A DNA stretch of 64,000 nt from Eimeria necatrix (GCF_000499385.1 NW_013655000.1:1-64000), one strand, 5' to 3'. Counted from the stretch's first letter, positions 26,816-37,684 are shown. Notes: generated by a model from the letters alone, not told the origin. Program-made: numbers and translations.

Positions 26816-27441
26816 GGCGAGCGCCTCAAGCCGCAGACAGTCCGAGCCACTGCTTCCATCGAAGGCTCAAAACAGCTAAAGGCCTCTCAGGGGCCCCTCG
26901 GTTTATTTGTGTCTGTTAATTCTACTGGCCTTTTTGCTTATGCCCCCTACGCGAGCGGCTCGAGCCGTCGGGGCTTCTTTACCTGCTGCTGCTGCTGCTG
27001 CTGCTGCTGTTTCATGGCCGCTTCCTTCCTCTCTGCTGCTGTTGCAGAGGCTGCCCGCTGCAGGTGCTCTGCATGCGCTTTGCTGCCTCCAGCCCCAGCC
27101 CGCGAGTTCGCTGCAGACTGGGCGATAACACTAAGTGCTGCTGTCTGCTGCATGCACTAGCTGCGTGTCATTTAGGCATTTGAAAGAAGTGCAGCGCAGC
27201 AACACGAGCCGCAAGCGCCTTAAAAGATAGTCCAAACAACTAAGCCAACTGGCTCGGGGGGCCCCACAAGGGCCCCCCGAGCCAGCGCGACCCTAAGAGC
27301 TCAAAATGCCCAGATGGCGCTCCTCGGGGGCCCCCTCTGGGGCCCATCTTGGGGCCCCTCTAGGGCCCCTTTGGGGGGTCTTTTGGGCTCCAGGGCCCCC
27401 CGGGGGGCCCCCATGGCGCTGCAGAGCCTGGCAAAAACTTG
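26816..27441. other. Spacer between convergent ATG2-like and nucleoporin genes
   Basis: Both strands carry short open frames around a (CTG)8 run at 26985-27010. The minus-strand frame 27153-26947 ends in a basic segment (VKKPRRLEPLA) and could be an extra 3' exon of the nucleoporin gene, but I see no convincing splice junction. A 16-bp perfect hairpin stands at 27249-27285. Confidence 0.4.
27249..27285. repeat. 16-bp perfect inverted repeat between convergent genes
   Basis: CTGGCTCGGGGGGCCC at 27249-27264 pairs with GGGCCCCCCGAGCCAG at 27270-27285 around a 5-nt CACAA loop. It lies between two facing 3' ends. In RNA it would be a very stable GC hairpin from either strand. A role in 3' end formation is inference only. 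Confidence 0.85.
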
Positions 27442-27604
27442 CTACCCTCCCTTGCTGGCTGGGGAGGCCCCGCTTGCTGGGGGTTTCCCAAAGATGAAGT
27501 TTCCCCCCTGAAGGGGCCCCGAGCCAAAGCCTGGAATGCCTCCTGCGCCTGGGGCCCCCGTGGTGCCTAGCCCCCCGAAGATGCTGGCGCCACCCGAAGG
27601 CCTG

Positions 27605-27635
<31 letters not shown>

Positions 27636-28442
27636 GCTGCTTGTTGCTGCTGTCTTGCTGCTGGCTGCCGAAGAAGCCGAAGGCCGGGCGGGCCCCCAAC
27701 CCCTCGCTGGAAGACAGCAACGCACCCCCAAAGATGGAGGCCCCTTGCAGGGGGGCCCCCGGGGGGCCCCCCTTCCCTGCTTCCGAGCTCCGCAGCAAAC
27801 TGTTCGCGAGGGGCCTCTCTGGCTCTGTCCTGCTTCTTTTGCCTCCGCCCCCTTCGGAGGCTGGCGCTGCGCCTGAGTGGCTGGGGGCAGCCAGTGGCTG
27901 CCCAAAGAGGTTGGGAGCTGCTTTCGCTGCTGCGCTGCTGCTGCTGCTGCTGCTGCCGCCAAAGAGGGAAGGCTGCTGGGGGGCCGCTGCAGTGTTGCTG
28001 CTGCTTCCGAAGATAAACGGCTTCTCAGGTGCTGCTGGTGCTGCTGCTGCTGCAGTCGTGTTGCTGCTGTTGGAAGCACCGAATATAAAGGGACCCTTTG
28101 AGGATGCGCCGCTGCTTCCAAACGGACTCGGCTTGCTGCTGCCTACTGCTGTGTTGCTGCTGCTGCCGCTGCTGCCAAAGAGAGAAGGTTTGCCTTCTGT
28201 TGCTGCTGCTGCCGGTGCTGCGCCGAATAACCCCCCTCCCCCTGCTGCTGCTGTCCCGCTGTTGCCAGCAGCGCCAAACAGTCCCGTGCTGCTGCTGCCA
28301 CCAAAAAGCGAGGGCTTGCTGCCAGCAGCTGATGTGTTGCTGCTGGCCCCGAACAGCGAAAACGGAGCAGCAGCGGCAGCAGCGCCGCCTGCACCCCCAC
28401 CCAGGGGCTGTCCAAAGAGCGGAGTCATTTGTGAGCTGTTGC

Positions 28443-28512
<70 letters not shown>

Positions 28513-29155
28513 AATCCCGGCGCCAAATGTAAAAGGTGCAACCTGCCCTTTGTTGTTGCTACTGTTGCTGCTCCCCCCACTGTTGCTGCTAGTCCCAGCA
28601 CCGAAAGTAAAGATTGACGGCGGCTTCCCGCTGCTGCTGCTGCTGCTGCTTTTGTTGTTGCTGCTGCTGCCAAAGGTGAACAGTGAACTTGCTGGTGGCG
28701 CTGCCTTCGGTATGGGAAGATTCCCGAAGATGCTTGCTCCTTGCAGTGTTGCTGCTGCTGGCGGTGCTGCAGCTGCAGCAGGTGCCGCAGCAGCACCCGC
28801 AGCGGCAGGCTTCGCAGCAGCAGCAGCAGGTGCAGCAGCTGGCGCAGCAGCAGACGGATCCTGTGTGCTATCTTCATCAGCGTCTTCAGCAAATCCCTCT
28901 GGCTCGATGTCCACCTGGCAGGGCTTACCAACATTTGCTAGCCACCAAGGAACAGCAGCAGGCTTGCTGCTGCTGTTGCTGCTGTTGCTGCTGCTACCTG
29001 TGTTTGTGGCTCCGCTAGTGTTGCTGCTGCTGCCGCTGCTGTCAGTGCTACTGGAAGGCTTCTCGCTTGCCTTCTGTGTGGCAGCAGCAGCAGCAGGCGT
29101 GGCAGCAGCTGCAGTCGCAGCAGTCTCGGCCCTCTCTTTATTTGCCTCTTGTGCC

Positions 29156-29192
<37 letters not shown>

Positions 29193-29311
29193 TGAGCCCC
29201 TCCGCAGCACCCGACAAAGTGCTGCCAATCAATCCCTTGCCTGCATTATCCGCAGTGGGGGCCCGCACGGTGGGGGCGCCGAAGAGGCGGAACGGCGCTG
29301 CTGCTGCGCCG

Positions 29312-29360
<49 letters not shown>

Positions 29361-31205
29361 CGCTGCTGCTACCTGTTTCTGCAGCTGTTTTGGCAGCTTT
29401 CTCTTCTGCTGAAGCTTTCTCGGCAGCGCCTCGAGCTTCCTTAGAAGTCTCCTTGGGATCAGCAGCTGCGCCTGACGGCTCTGCTGCTGCCTTTGCTGCT
29501 GCTGCTGCTGCTCCAAACAGGGCCGGCCATTTTGCTGCAGCAGCAGCCTCGGCAGGCGTAGCGGCAGGCGCAGCAGCAGCAGAGTCTCCCGCAGCAGCTT
29601 TCTGGGCAGTCAAAACGCCCCCAAACAACGGCGCTGCTGCTGCTGCTGCTGCAGTTGCTGCTGCCGCTGCTGGTGCAGCAGCCGCTTGCTCTTGCGTTGG
29701 TTTCGCCGCTGCTGAGCTGCTACCAGCACCAAATACGAAGGCACGTGGGGCCTGCTGCTGCTGCTGCTGCTGCTGCTGCTTATCGTGCTGTTGCTGCTCA
29801 TCCTGCTGCTGTCGCGTGTCCTGCTGCTCTCTCTGCTGCTTCTCTTTTGTCTGTTGCTGCTCTGTCTGCTGCTGCTGCTGCTGCGGCTGCCCAAACGAGA
29901 AGCTGCGTGCTTCAAACAGGCTCCCCGCCGCCGTCTGTTTTGCTTCTGGTCCTCCCGCTGCAGCAGGTGCTGCTGCTGCCTCCTCTGCTGCTTCGGAGGC
30001 GCTGCCTGCTGCTGCTGCTGCTGCTGCTGCTGGCGCTTCCGCAGCAGCAGCGAACAGGGTAGGTGCGGAGGCTGCTGTTAACCCAAACCCGCCAGAACCA
30101 AACAGAGACGTTGCAGGCTTGTCTGCTGCTGTTGCTGCTCCTGTTTCTGCTGCTGCTGCTTTTGCTGCTGCTGCTGTTTTTGCTGCTGCAGTGCACTCCT
30201 CAGCTGCAGCAGCCGCAGCAAACGGCTTGCCTGCTGCCTCTAACGAAGGTCTGCGGGCCCCCAGCGAGGGAACGGAGCCCCTGCAGGGAGCTGCTGTTTT
30301 AGGAGGGCTGCCTGCTGCTTCCTCTTCAGCAGCAGCAGCAGCAGCCGCTGCTGCTGCTGCTGCTGCTGCTGCAGGCTGCAGTGCTGCTGCTGCCTCAGCC
30401 AGCACTGCCTTCGCCGCTGCTGCAGGGGAATCCTTGGCTGCGCCTGAGACAGTGTCGGCTTGTACTTGCTGCCGCAGGGTCTGAAGCAGCTCCAGGCGTT
30501 TCTGCTGCTGCTGCTGCTGCTGCTGCTGCAGCTGCCGCTGCAGCGCTGCCTCTGCGTCCGATTGAAACAGCTCCAGCAGCCGCGTGCGCCACCGCAGAGA
30601 GTGGCAGCGGAGGTACAGCTGCTGCAGCTCAATGGCAGATACATCTTCTTGCTGCTGTCCCTGCTGCAGCAGCTGTTGCTGTTGCTCCAGCATTGTCTGC
30701 TGCTGTAGCTGCTGCTGCTGCAGCAGCTGCTGCTGCTGCTCGACTATTGCCTGCTGCTGTTTCAGTGCTGGTTCCGTTGCTTCTGGTGCAGCAGACGAGA
30801 ACAACGGCCGTCTCCGGCCCTGCTGCTGCGGCAGCATCTGCTCCTGCTGCTGCAGCAGCTGCTGCTGCAGCAGCTGCTGCTGCTGCCCCAAGTGAGACAG
30901 CGCCGCAAGCTGCGGCTGCATGCGCTGCCGGGGCCCCAAGGCCCCCCCCACATCTCCAGCCCACGCAAGCGAAGCTGCTGCTGTTGCTGCTGAGTTGGGT
31001 CTGTAGAAATTGGTGCGGTGCTGCTGCTGCCGCTGCAGCAGCTGTTGCTGCAGCTGCTGCTGCTGCTGCGAGGAGCAAACGTACGGGAGCGAGGAGGTCG
31101 ACAGGTCTGCTGCTGCTGCTGCTCCTGCTGCTGCTGCCGACAGCTCCGGCCCCCACGCCGCGTGGTGTCGGCGGTGGTGCGGCTGCTCCAGCGGCAGCTG
31201 CAGGA

Positions 31206-31237
<32 letters not shown>

Positions 31238-31315
31238 GTCCCGTGGAACGGCGACCCTGAAGCTTCGCTGCGCGTCTCGCTGAAGACCGAGCTGCACTCG
31301 CTAGCCATTTCATTG

Positions 31316-31347
<32 letters not shown>

Positions 31348-31527
31348 ACTAGGCCCTGTGGCACCCTTAAAGGCTCGACAGAAAAAGGAAGAAACACCAG
31401 CAGCAAGCCGCGACAGCAGCGACGGGGGCCCCCGGGGGGCCCCCAGAGTGCCCTGGGGGGCCCCATAAGGATGTGCTCTGTGGGCATGCCGCCTTTGGGG
31501 CTGCCGTCTCTCTACATGGGTCGACAT
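27442..31527 (-). CDS. FG-repeat nucleoporin
   Basis: A single open frame of 1,361 codons. About 28 FG dipeptides occur, most in the last third, as SLFG, SIFG, FTFG, FIFG, GLFG and PFG motifs separated by Ser/Asn/Ala/Gly linkers; earlier ones include SLFGSGGFG and AFVFG. This is the composition of the disordered, permeability-forming domain of nuclear pore FG proteins. The N-terminal third is Gln-rich, with one better conserved, probably helical stretch (LYLRCHSLRWRTRLLELFQS). A second non-repetitive island, PWWLANVGKPCQVDIEPEGF, is followed by an acidic stretch in the middle of the protein. Poly-Ala, poly-Gln and poly-Ser runs come from CAG repeats. It probably lines the nuclear pore channel; I cannot say which Nup it corresponds to. 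The complementary strand is open for almost 1,000 codons as a by-product of the CTG repeats. Confidence 0.8.
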
Positions 31528-32264
31528 TGCGGCTCAAACTGTTGCTGCTGCTGCTGCTGCCGCTGCTGCTGCTGCTGCCGCTGCTGCTGCTGCTGCTGCC
31601 GCTGCTGCTGCTGCTCAGGAAGGGCTCCCTGAGCAAGGGAGGGCCACAATTGAAATCAATTACAAAAATGATGGCCAAGGAGGGGCCGGGGGAGAAGGGC
31701 TGCAGCTGCTGCAGCTGCTGCTGTCTGCTGCTGCTGTACGGCGACTGTGGAGGCAGCAGAAGCTGTGGGGCCCAAAATGCCGCAAAAAGAAGCAAAAGCT
31801 ATCCAAAAGCAGCATAAATTAAACGTGCAGGCAGCTGCTGCTGCTGTTGCTGCTGTTGCTGCTGCTGTTGGCCGTGGATGGTCGTCGCCAGCGAGTGCAG
31901 CAGCAGCAGCAGCAGCAGCAAGGGCTGTGCATGCAGCCCCTGTTCACGAGTGCATGCAATGTGAAGCAAACAAGACACATTTACTAGCGGCAACTACCTT
32001 GACCGTTCTCAGCGCCGTGGGAGAGGGCTCCAAGCGCTAAGGGTTTAGGGTTTAGGGTTTAGGGTTTACGGTTTGGTGTGTAGAGGGTAGGGCCTGAGGC
32101 TGGTAGGAGTTCTCGTCTTGTCTTTCAATTGGAGACTAAAATAAAATGGTTGAGGAGTAGCGCTGCCAACAGCTGCAGGCGAAGCAGCAGCAGCAGCAGC
32201 AGCAGCGAAGCAGCAGCAGCAGCAGTAACACTCGCAGCAGCAGCAGCAGCAAAAGCAGCCGCAA
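31528..32264. other. Divergent spacer between nucleoporin and endonuclease-like genes
   Basis: Contains (CTG)n around 31540-31615, short CAG runs, a TTTAGGG tract at 32041-32068 and (CAG)n at 32180-32260. It should hold the promoters of both flanking genes. No exon or regulatory element is recognisable. Confidence 0.45.
32041..32068 (+). repeat. TTTAGGG telomere-type tract
   Basis: Four TTTAGGG-type units, the last altered to TTTACGG, about 200 bp upstream of the endonuclease-like start codon. Confidence 0.9.
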
Positions 32265-32385
32265 ATGGATCCCTCAGCGACGACTTTGCCACAGCAGCTG
32301 CAAGCAGAACAAGAAGCACCCAGAGAGCCGCTTAAAAGCCACTGCAGCAGCAGCAACGACAGCAGCAGCTGCAGCAGCAGCCTGC

Positions 32386-32423
<38 letters not shown>

Positions 32424-33065
32424 CTCGCGTGGCAGCAGCAAGCCCGCAAGTGCGTGCAGCAGGACTTGTCCTTAAAGGGTTTCATCCTTAAAGATGGAAC
32501 TTCTTTCGGAGCGGATTTTCTCTCTTACGTTGGCGACCCCCAGGAGGCCCACGCGTCCTTTCTGGTGTACGTACACCGCATGCCCAGCAGCAGCAGCAGC
32601 AGCAGCAGCAGCACTAGTAGCAGCAGCAGCAGCGTGAGCTGCCGTATTGAAAGTGGCGAGCTGCGAGAATCCGGTGGGTACAGTGTGAGCGGTAACAGCA
32701 GCAGCTGCAGCAGCACTTGCTGCTGCAGCTGCTGCGACGGCAGCGCGTCTTGCTGCTGCTGCAGCAGCAGCAGCACAGGCTTCGGCCCTGCTTTTTCTCT
32801 CGTTGCGCTGCAGCGTCTCGCCAGCAGCAGCAAAAAAGCAGCAATTTTGGCACTGGTTTGCTGCTGCTTGCGGCCTCCGGTGTACATACAGCTGGACCGC
32901 ATTAAGCCTTCTTGCTTCTATTTCGCGCTGCTGTTGCTGCTGCTGCTGTTCTTGCTGCTGCTGTTCTTGTTGCTGCTGCTGCTGTGGGGCCTGCCGCTGT
33001 GTTTGCCGTTGCCATTTCTGCTGCTTTTGTTTCCTTTGCTGCTGCTACTATGGCTCCCACAGTAA
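32265..33065 (+). CDS. tRNA-splicing endonuclease subunit, SEN34/SEN2-type domain
   Basis: The frame from ATG 32265 encodes 266 aa. Residues about 65-105 match the catalytic-fold region of the tRNA-intron endonuclease family: LSLKGFILKDGTSFGADFLS, then YVGDPQEAHASFLV. The family's catalytic histidine fits His96 in EAHA. After a Ser/Cys insert made by CAG repeats, ALQRLASSSKKAAILALV supplies the conserved lysine (about 190), and VYIQLDRIKP matches the last strand. The GDP-x3-HA pattern is closest to SEN34, but SEN2 cannot be excluded. The complex removes introns from pre-tRNAs in or near the nucleus. Two points are uncertain: the poly-Ser/Cys segment between the two halves could hide an intron, and the Leu-rich C-terminus after 32910 is probably read-through into a CTG-rich intron or UTR, not a membrane segment. 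Confidence 0.7.
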
Positions 33066-33085
33066 CTGCTGCAGTGTTTTCTTCT

Positions 33086-33132
<47 letters not shown>

Positions 33133-33196
33133 GGCGTCAGTCGGGGAAGCAGGATGAAGACCCCCAGTGAAAAGGCTGGAATGGCTCTGTGCGGGC

Positions 33197-33239
33197 TTTT
33201 AGGGTTTAGGGTTTAGGGTTTAGGGTTTAGGGTTTAGGG
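33197..33239 (+). repeat. TTTAGGG telomere-type tract
   Basis: Six perfect TTTAGGG units about 130 bp downstream of the endonuclease-like reading frame. Confidence 0.95.
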
Positions 33240-33465
33240 CCTGGGATTGGTCGTTACCCTACTTGCCCCATGGCCTTATTGCAAAAGTTCTTATTGGCTT
33301 CTTGCGTCTACAAGAGCAGCGGTTGCTGCTGTTGCTGCTGCCGATGTTGCTGCTGCTGCTCTTGCTGCAGCGGCTGCTGCTGCTGCTGTTGGCGCAGCAG
33401 TTGTTGCTGCAACGGCTGCTGAGCAGCACTGTGGGCTGCAGCAGCTAGCCCGCAGTGCTGCTGGG

Positions 33466-33990
33466 CCAAGCTAGCTGGCTAGCTGCAGCTAGCTAGCTGC
33501 AGCTAGCTAGCTGCAGCTAGCCGGTGCTGGCTGCCTGCAGCTCCAGGTAGCTAGCTGCAGCTATATAGCCCTGTCTAGCTGCAGCTAGCTAGCGCTGGCT
33601 GCCTCAAGCTTTGTAGCTAGCTGCAGCAAGCTAGCGCTGGTTAGCTGCATCTGTGTGTAGCTGGCTGCAGCTAGCTAGCTGCAGCTAGCTGCTGCTAGCT
33701 GCAGCTAGCTAGGCCTGCAGCGATCATAGCTGTAGGCAGCTTTTCCCAGCTGCTGCTCAGCCCAGCTAGCTGTGGCTCCCCGCAGCTAGCAGTGGCTGCC
33801 TGCTGCTCGAGACAGCTAGCTGCAGCTAGCTGCAGCTCCCCACAGCTAGCTGTAGCTAGGTGGGGCTCCCCACAGCTAGTTGTAGCTAGCTGGGGCTCTC
33901 CACAGCTAGCGGTAGCTAGCTGGGGCTCTCCACAGCTAGCTGTAGCTAGCTGGGGCTCTCCACAGCTAGCGGTGGCTAGCCGCGTGGGCT
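33466..33990. repeat. Second CTAGC/GCAGCTAGCT block
   Basis: About 525 bp of GCTAGCTGCAGCTAGCTAGC-type sequence. Its 3' part becomes a tandem array with a period near 30 bp (CTCCACAGCTAGCGGTAGCTAGCTGGGG type, about 33826-33980). Palindromic words CTAG, AGCT and CTGCAG dominate. It resembles the block at 26232-26815 and, like it, lies downstream of a plus-strand gene. Confidence 0.8.
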
Positions 33991-34586
33991 GGACTCTCGC
34001 TGTCTGGTGAGAGCAGCTAAAAACAATGCCGCGTGTTTTAAAAAGTAATTTAAAAATTAAATTTTATTCTTAAATTCCCAAAGAGAATTATTTCAAAGTA
34101 ATTCATTTCTAAAGAAGGTCTGGCCGAGGACATGAGTGCGACGATACCTTCTTCACTTTTGAGTTCTTTTATTTAAATGACAATATTATTAAAGTTTCAA
34201 GAAGCAGAAGATTAGGTGGGTCCTCGGTGTACGTAGTTGGAGTGTACGTACACCTGAGCGTGGTGCGCGAGTGGCTAGGCAGGTCCTGTGGCTTCTCGAG
34301 CGCAGCGAAGCCCTCACATTATTTTATTTGAATAAATTTTATTTTTTAAAGTTTTTAATTCTCTTCAGACTTTTTATGCCTCGAAAGACAGCCAGCCAGC
34401 AGCCAGCAGCGCCAGGTCAGGGGCCCCTCGCATGCAAGGCCGGGCTGTGCAGCTACTCCGGACTTCAACTTTCTTTTCTTTTTTTCTCCTTTTTGCATTT
34501 TTCGCTTTTTTTTCTTTGAAGTTTTCTTCTGCAGAAGTTGCTGAGGCTGGAGGCCCCGCCGCCGCCGCAGACGACAGAGGGGGAAG
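33991..34586. other. AT-rich spacer upstream of the PITH gene
   Basis: AT-rich at 34020-34200 and 34310-34370. It carries two copies of the dispersed palindrome (CGGTGTACGTAGT at 34225 and GTGTACGTACACCTG at 34242) just before a more GC-balanced stretch. A pyrimidine-rich run at 34470-34535 precedes the first PITH exon and may be the initiator region or a 5' UTR intron. Confidence 0.4.
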
Positions 34587-36032
34587 ATGAGTGCGGGGGC
34601 CCCCCAGAACAAGTGAGCTCAGGGAGAAGGAAAAGTACTTCTTTGCAGGAAAAAGAAAAAATAAACAGAAATATAATAGTGATGCATGCATTTAGTGCCG
34701 CTACGCTCTCCAAATGGCGCAGCGTGAACGCAGCGCCTGCGCCGCACTGTACATACACCCGAACTGAGCGTACACCCCAGAGCTGTCCGTACACCTGAGC
34801 CACGCGCGCAGTCCAGGGGCTGCTTGTGTGTCTTTCACTTTTATTTAGTCTGCTGAAGCTGCTGGACTTCAGCCAGTGCGAATGCCGCAACGAGGCGACT
34901 CCAAATGCCTTTCTTTCTCTTTTGCAAAACCAAGAAAAAGCCAAAGACCAAAACTGCTGCCTTGAGTCCGGCAACGAGGACCCGCAGCTCTTCATCTCAG
35001 TGAGCCGCAGACGCAAGCTCCCCTGCAGCGGGGTTTAGGGTTTAGGGTTTAGGGTTTAGGGTTTAGGGTTTGTCTGCAGGTGGGGTTTTCTGTGCCGGTG
35101 CGGCTCACTGGGCTCCGGCTGAGGGCCCCCAAAGGCTCTGTTGCTTCTGGAGAGGCCCCTCGCCGTCTTCGTCTTTTTTTCAATGACCCAACGAAGTCCT
35201 TCTCCGACGCAGGTAAACCCTAAACCCTAAACCCTAAACCCTAAACCCTAGCGCTTTCAGGCGCCAAGCCCTAGCTCGCTGGCGACTGCGGATACGGAGA
35301 GTGGCTGCAATGCACGTCGCGGTTTGGGCGCTGCGCGCGTGATTAAACAGGGTTTAGGGTTTAGGGTTTAGGGTTTAGGGTTTAGGGTTTGGGGCTCTTG
35401 TGCTGCAGAGACAGACCCAGCGACGGATGAGTTTGTACGCCCTTTGAGAGCAAAGAGAAGGGCGCCCAAAGGCACAAGTAGAGGGGCCCAGTGAAGTTTA
35501 GGGCTTAGGGTCTAGGGTTTAGGGTTTAGGGTTTAGGGTTTAGGGTTTAGGGTTTAGGGTTTGCGCAGGACCTGCCGGAGGACGAAAGCATTGAAGAGGG
35601 CCTCTTGCTTCCTCTAAAATCTGTCCGCTACAACGGCGTGGCTTCTCTGCAGATATTTATAGGTGAGGCAAGTTGGGGTGTACGTACACCTGAGCAGGGC
35701 CCCACAGCCCGCTTGCTGCTGCTGCTGCTGCTGCTGCGCCGCCGGGCGCAGCAGCTGTGGGGCCCCACAGCTGCTGCTGCTGCTGCTGCTGCTCTGTGCC
35801 CGCAGAGGACAACCGGGGGGCCCCTACGACGAAAATAGCTCAAGTGGATTTCTTTGGGACTCCTGTAGACAGTTTGCAGGTATGAAGGACGCTGGGGCAT
35901 CCTCTAGGGTTTAGGGTTTAGGGTTTAGGGTTTAGGGTTTAGGGTTTGGGGTTTCGGGGTGTCGGCGCTGCGTAGATGAAGGACTGGAAGCCCTTGAAGC
36001 CGGAGGAGGCCCTCGCCCAGAACGACACTTGA
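34587..36032 (+). CDS. PITH-domain protein (PITHD1-like)
   Basis: Seven small exons: 34587-34612, 34849-34999, 35080-35212, 35409-35434, 35569-35662, 35806-35879, 35976-36032. They sum to 561 nt (186 aa) with matching phases, and the ATG at 34587 is the only start that fits the phase of exon 2. The PITH fold fills the protein: ECRNEATPNAFLSLLQN, then NEDPQLFISV, VPVRLTGLRLRAP, RRLRLFFNDPTKSFSDAE, GLLLPLKSVRYNGVASLQIF, IEDNRGAPTTKIAQVDFFG, and the closing MKDWKPL. PITH was first described as a C-terminal, proteasome-interacting domain of the thioredoxin-like protein TXNL1 and also occurs alone, at about this length. No thioredoxin domain is present here. Five of the six introns carry telomere-type repeats and one has a dispersed palindrome. 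The donor of exon 4 (GTACGC) is weak and chosen by phase. Confidence 0.88.
35033..35070 (+). repeat. TTTAGGG tract in PITH intron 2
   Basis: Five TTTAGGG units nearly fill the 80-bp intron between 34999 and 35080. Confidence 0.95.
35214..35391. repeat. Opposed AAACCCT and TTTAGGG tracts in PITH intron 3
   Basis: AAACCCT units at 35214-35249 start right at the donor (GTAAACCC), and TTTAGGG units at 35350-35391 precede the acceptor. The intron ends are therefore complementary and could pair in the transcript, bringing donor and acceptor together. Confidence 0.92.
35507..35563 (+). repeat. TTTAGGG tract in PITH intron 4
   Basis: About eight units, the first two imperfect, ending 6 bp before the acceptor GCGCAG. 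Confidence 0.95.
35907..35947 (+). repeat. TTTAGGG tract in PITH intron 6
   Basis: Six units in the 96-bp intron between 35879 and 35976, followed by degenerate GTTTGGGGTTTCGGGG. Confidence 0.95.
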
Positions 36033-36093
36033 GTTCTCTTTTTAGTGTCTCCCTTTCCCCCCTCTCTTTGTGCAGCAACAGCAGCAGCAGCAA

Positions 36094-36140
<47 letters not shown>

Positions 36141-36194
36141 GGAGTCCAAAGGTGCACGCACACCCGAAACTCCAGCGCTGCAGCGCCCCCTAGA

Positions 36195-36550
36195 AATAGC
36201 TCTTTAGGGTCCCTTGGGGCCCTTGGGGGCCCCCCAAGGGGCCCCAGGGGGGCCCCAGGAGGCCCCCAAGGGGGCCCCAAGGGGCCCCCAAGGGGCCCCT
36301 TGCTGCAACAGAGAGGCCCCATTAGCGGGAGCAGCAACGAGCTCTGGCCCAGAGACAAGGAAGCCTTAAAGCTGCAACTTTGCGCAGCACTCAGCGCATG
36401 CAGCACCCGAGGCCCCTCTGGGGCCCCTCTGAGGCCGCAAGGGGGGCCCCCAGGGGCCCCCACGGTGGCCCCAGGGGGCCCCCCTGGGCCCCCCTGGGGG
36501 CCCCCCCGGGGCCCATCTGGGGCCCCTCTGGGGCCCCTCTGGGGCCGCTG
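36195..36550. repeat. GGGGCCCC-rich palindromic island
   Basis: More than 20 copies of GGGGCC/GGCCCC in about 350 bp, as GGGGCCCCAGGGGGGCCCC and similar. Every word is self-complementary, so either strand can fold extensively. Similar but shorter clusters occur at 38855-38915, 39240-39640 and 41280-41415. Confidence 0.85.
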
Positions 36551-37274
36551 GAGGGTTCAAACACGCTGCAGAGAGAGCAGCCAGAGAGAAGAGGGACTAA
36601 GAGAGACAAAGCTTTGCTTAGCAGCAGCTGCTGTTGCTGCAGCGCGGGCACTGTGGGGCTTAGAGCAGCACTTGGGGGCTCAGCGTAGGGGCTCGTGGGG
36701 GGTTAAATTGGAGCATATTTAGCTAGAAGGGGCGCTAAAGTCTTGCAAAATCATTTAAATCATTTTAAATATATTTATTTAAGCATTTATAATGTTTTGC
36801 GCCTTTGTTTGCATTTGCTGTTGGGGTTTTCTGCCTACTGAGCTGCTACGAGCCTCGAGGTCACTTGCCTATGCCTGGCGGCAGGCGGGGGCCCGAGCAA
36901 GCTGCCACAAATATTAAATCATTTTTGCAATTAAATACTCGAATTAAATTCTAAAATTAAATATATTTCAGTTTCAAAATAAATTAAAAAGAGCTTGGCG
37001 CAGATTGGCATTTGTTGCATGCCGGCAGTTGGGGGCTGCGCCGGCTGCGCATGCGCGTGAGCTTTGCAGGTCCCACGACGGAACGATATTTAGAACTGAC
37101 AAAATGAATTAATTCTGAAGTTTTATAATTTTATTTGATTTATTTCATTGGATTTAAACCGGGGGATTTCGTGCCAGCCATAGTCTACTTGAAAGACTGC
37201 CTGTGAGTGACCCCGGCAGGCCCCAGCAAAGCCTCAGGCAGCAAACCTGGCACAGCACAAGCACACGCGGGAGG

Positions 37275-37339
37275 ATAATAATAATAATAATAATAATAGC
37301 AATAATAATAATAATAAATGCAATAATAATAATAATAAT
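37275..37339 (+). repeat. (TAA)n microsatellite
   Basis: Two AATAATAAT runs interrupted by AGC and AAATGC, about 65 bp. Confidence 0.95.
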
Positions 37340-37533
37340 GAGCTCGGACAGAAAAAGGAAGACCAGCGGCCCTCCCTGTTTCCCCCACATGCGGCTGCTC
37401 GCGCTCGCATCCAAAACTCAGGTGTACATACACCTGGGAGCGCACTAAGGCACTTCTAGGGCCTAGGGAACTTGACGTTGAGAGCTAGAAACACAGGTTA
37501 ATAGTCCCGCGGAAGCACCAGCAACAGCAGCAA

Positions 37534-37684
37534 GTGCTGCTGCTGCTTCTGCTGCTGCTGCTGCTGCTGCTGACATTCATGATGCTGCTCGGCATCGCCC
37601 TCGAATTCAAGGGCGCCTCGAGCCCCCCGCCTTGTTACTCATCCCATTGGGGCGCCACAGCAGCAGTGCCACTAGGCCTCTACC

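Larger units (their letters stand above)
36033..37533. other. Repeat-dense spacer after the PITH gene
   Basis: In order: (CAG)n at 36075-36140; a palindrome variant GGTGCACGCACACC at 36149; a dense GGGGCCCC island at 36195-36550; AT-rich sequence at 36720-37000; (TAA)n at 37275-37339; and a palindrome copy CAGGTGTACATACACCTG at 37419. No gene is recognised, although the GGGGCCCC island is open in several frames. Confidence 0.5.

Noticed and set aside
27536..30484. 982-codon plus-strand open frame rich in Leu, Ala and Cys opposite the nucleoporin
   Set aside because: It is the exact complement of the CAG-rich nucleoporin exon; the minus strand has about 28 FG motifs and non-repetitive islands, the plus strand has only Leu/Ala/Cys runs.
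32915..33063. Leu-rich C-terminus of the endonuclease-like protein as a transmembrane segment
   Set aside because: Made of CTG repeats after the last conserved strand; most likely intron or UTR read-through.
37534..37600. Poly-Leu start as a confident signal peptide of the TIC22-like protein
   Set aside because: Poly-Leu arises from (CTG)n in any frame here, and no in-phase connection to the TIC22 exons was found.
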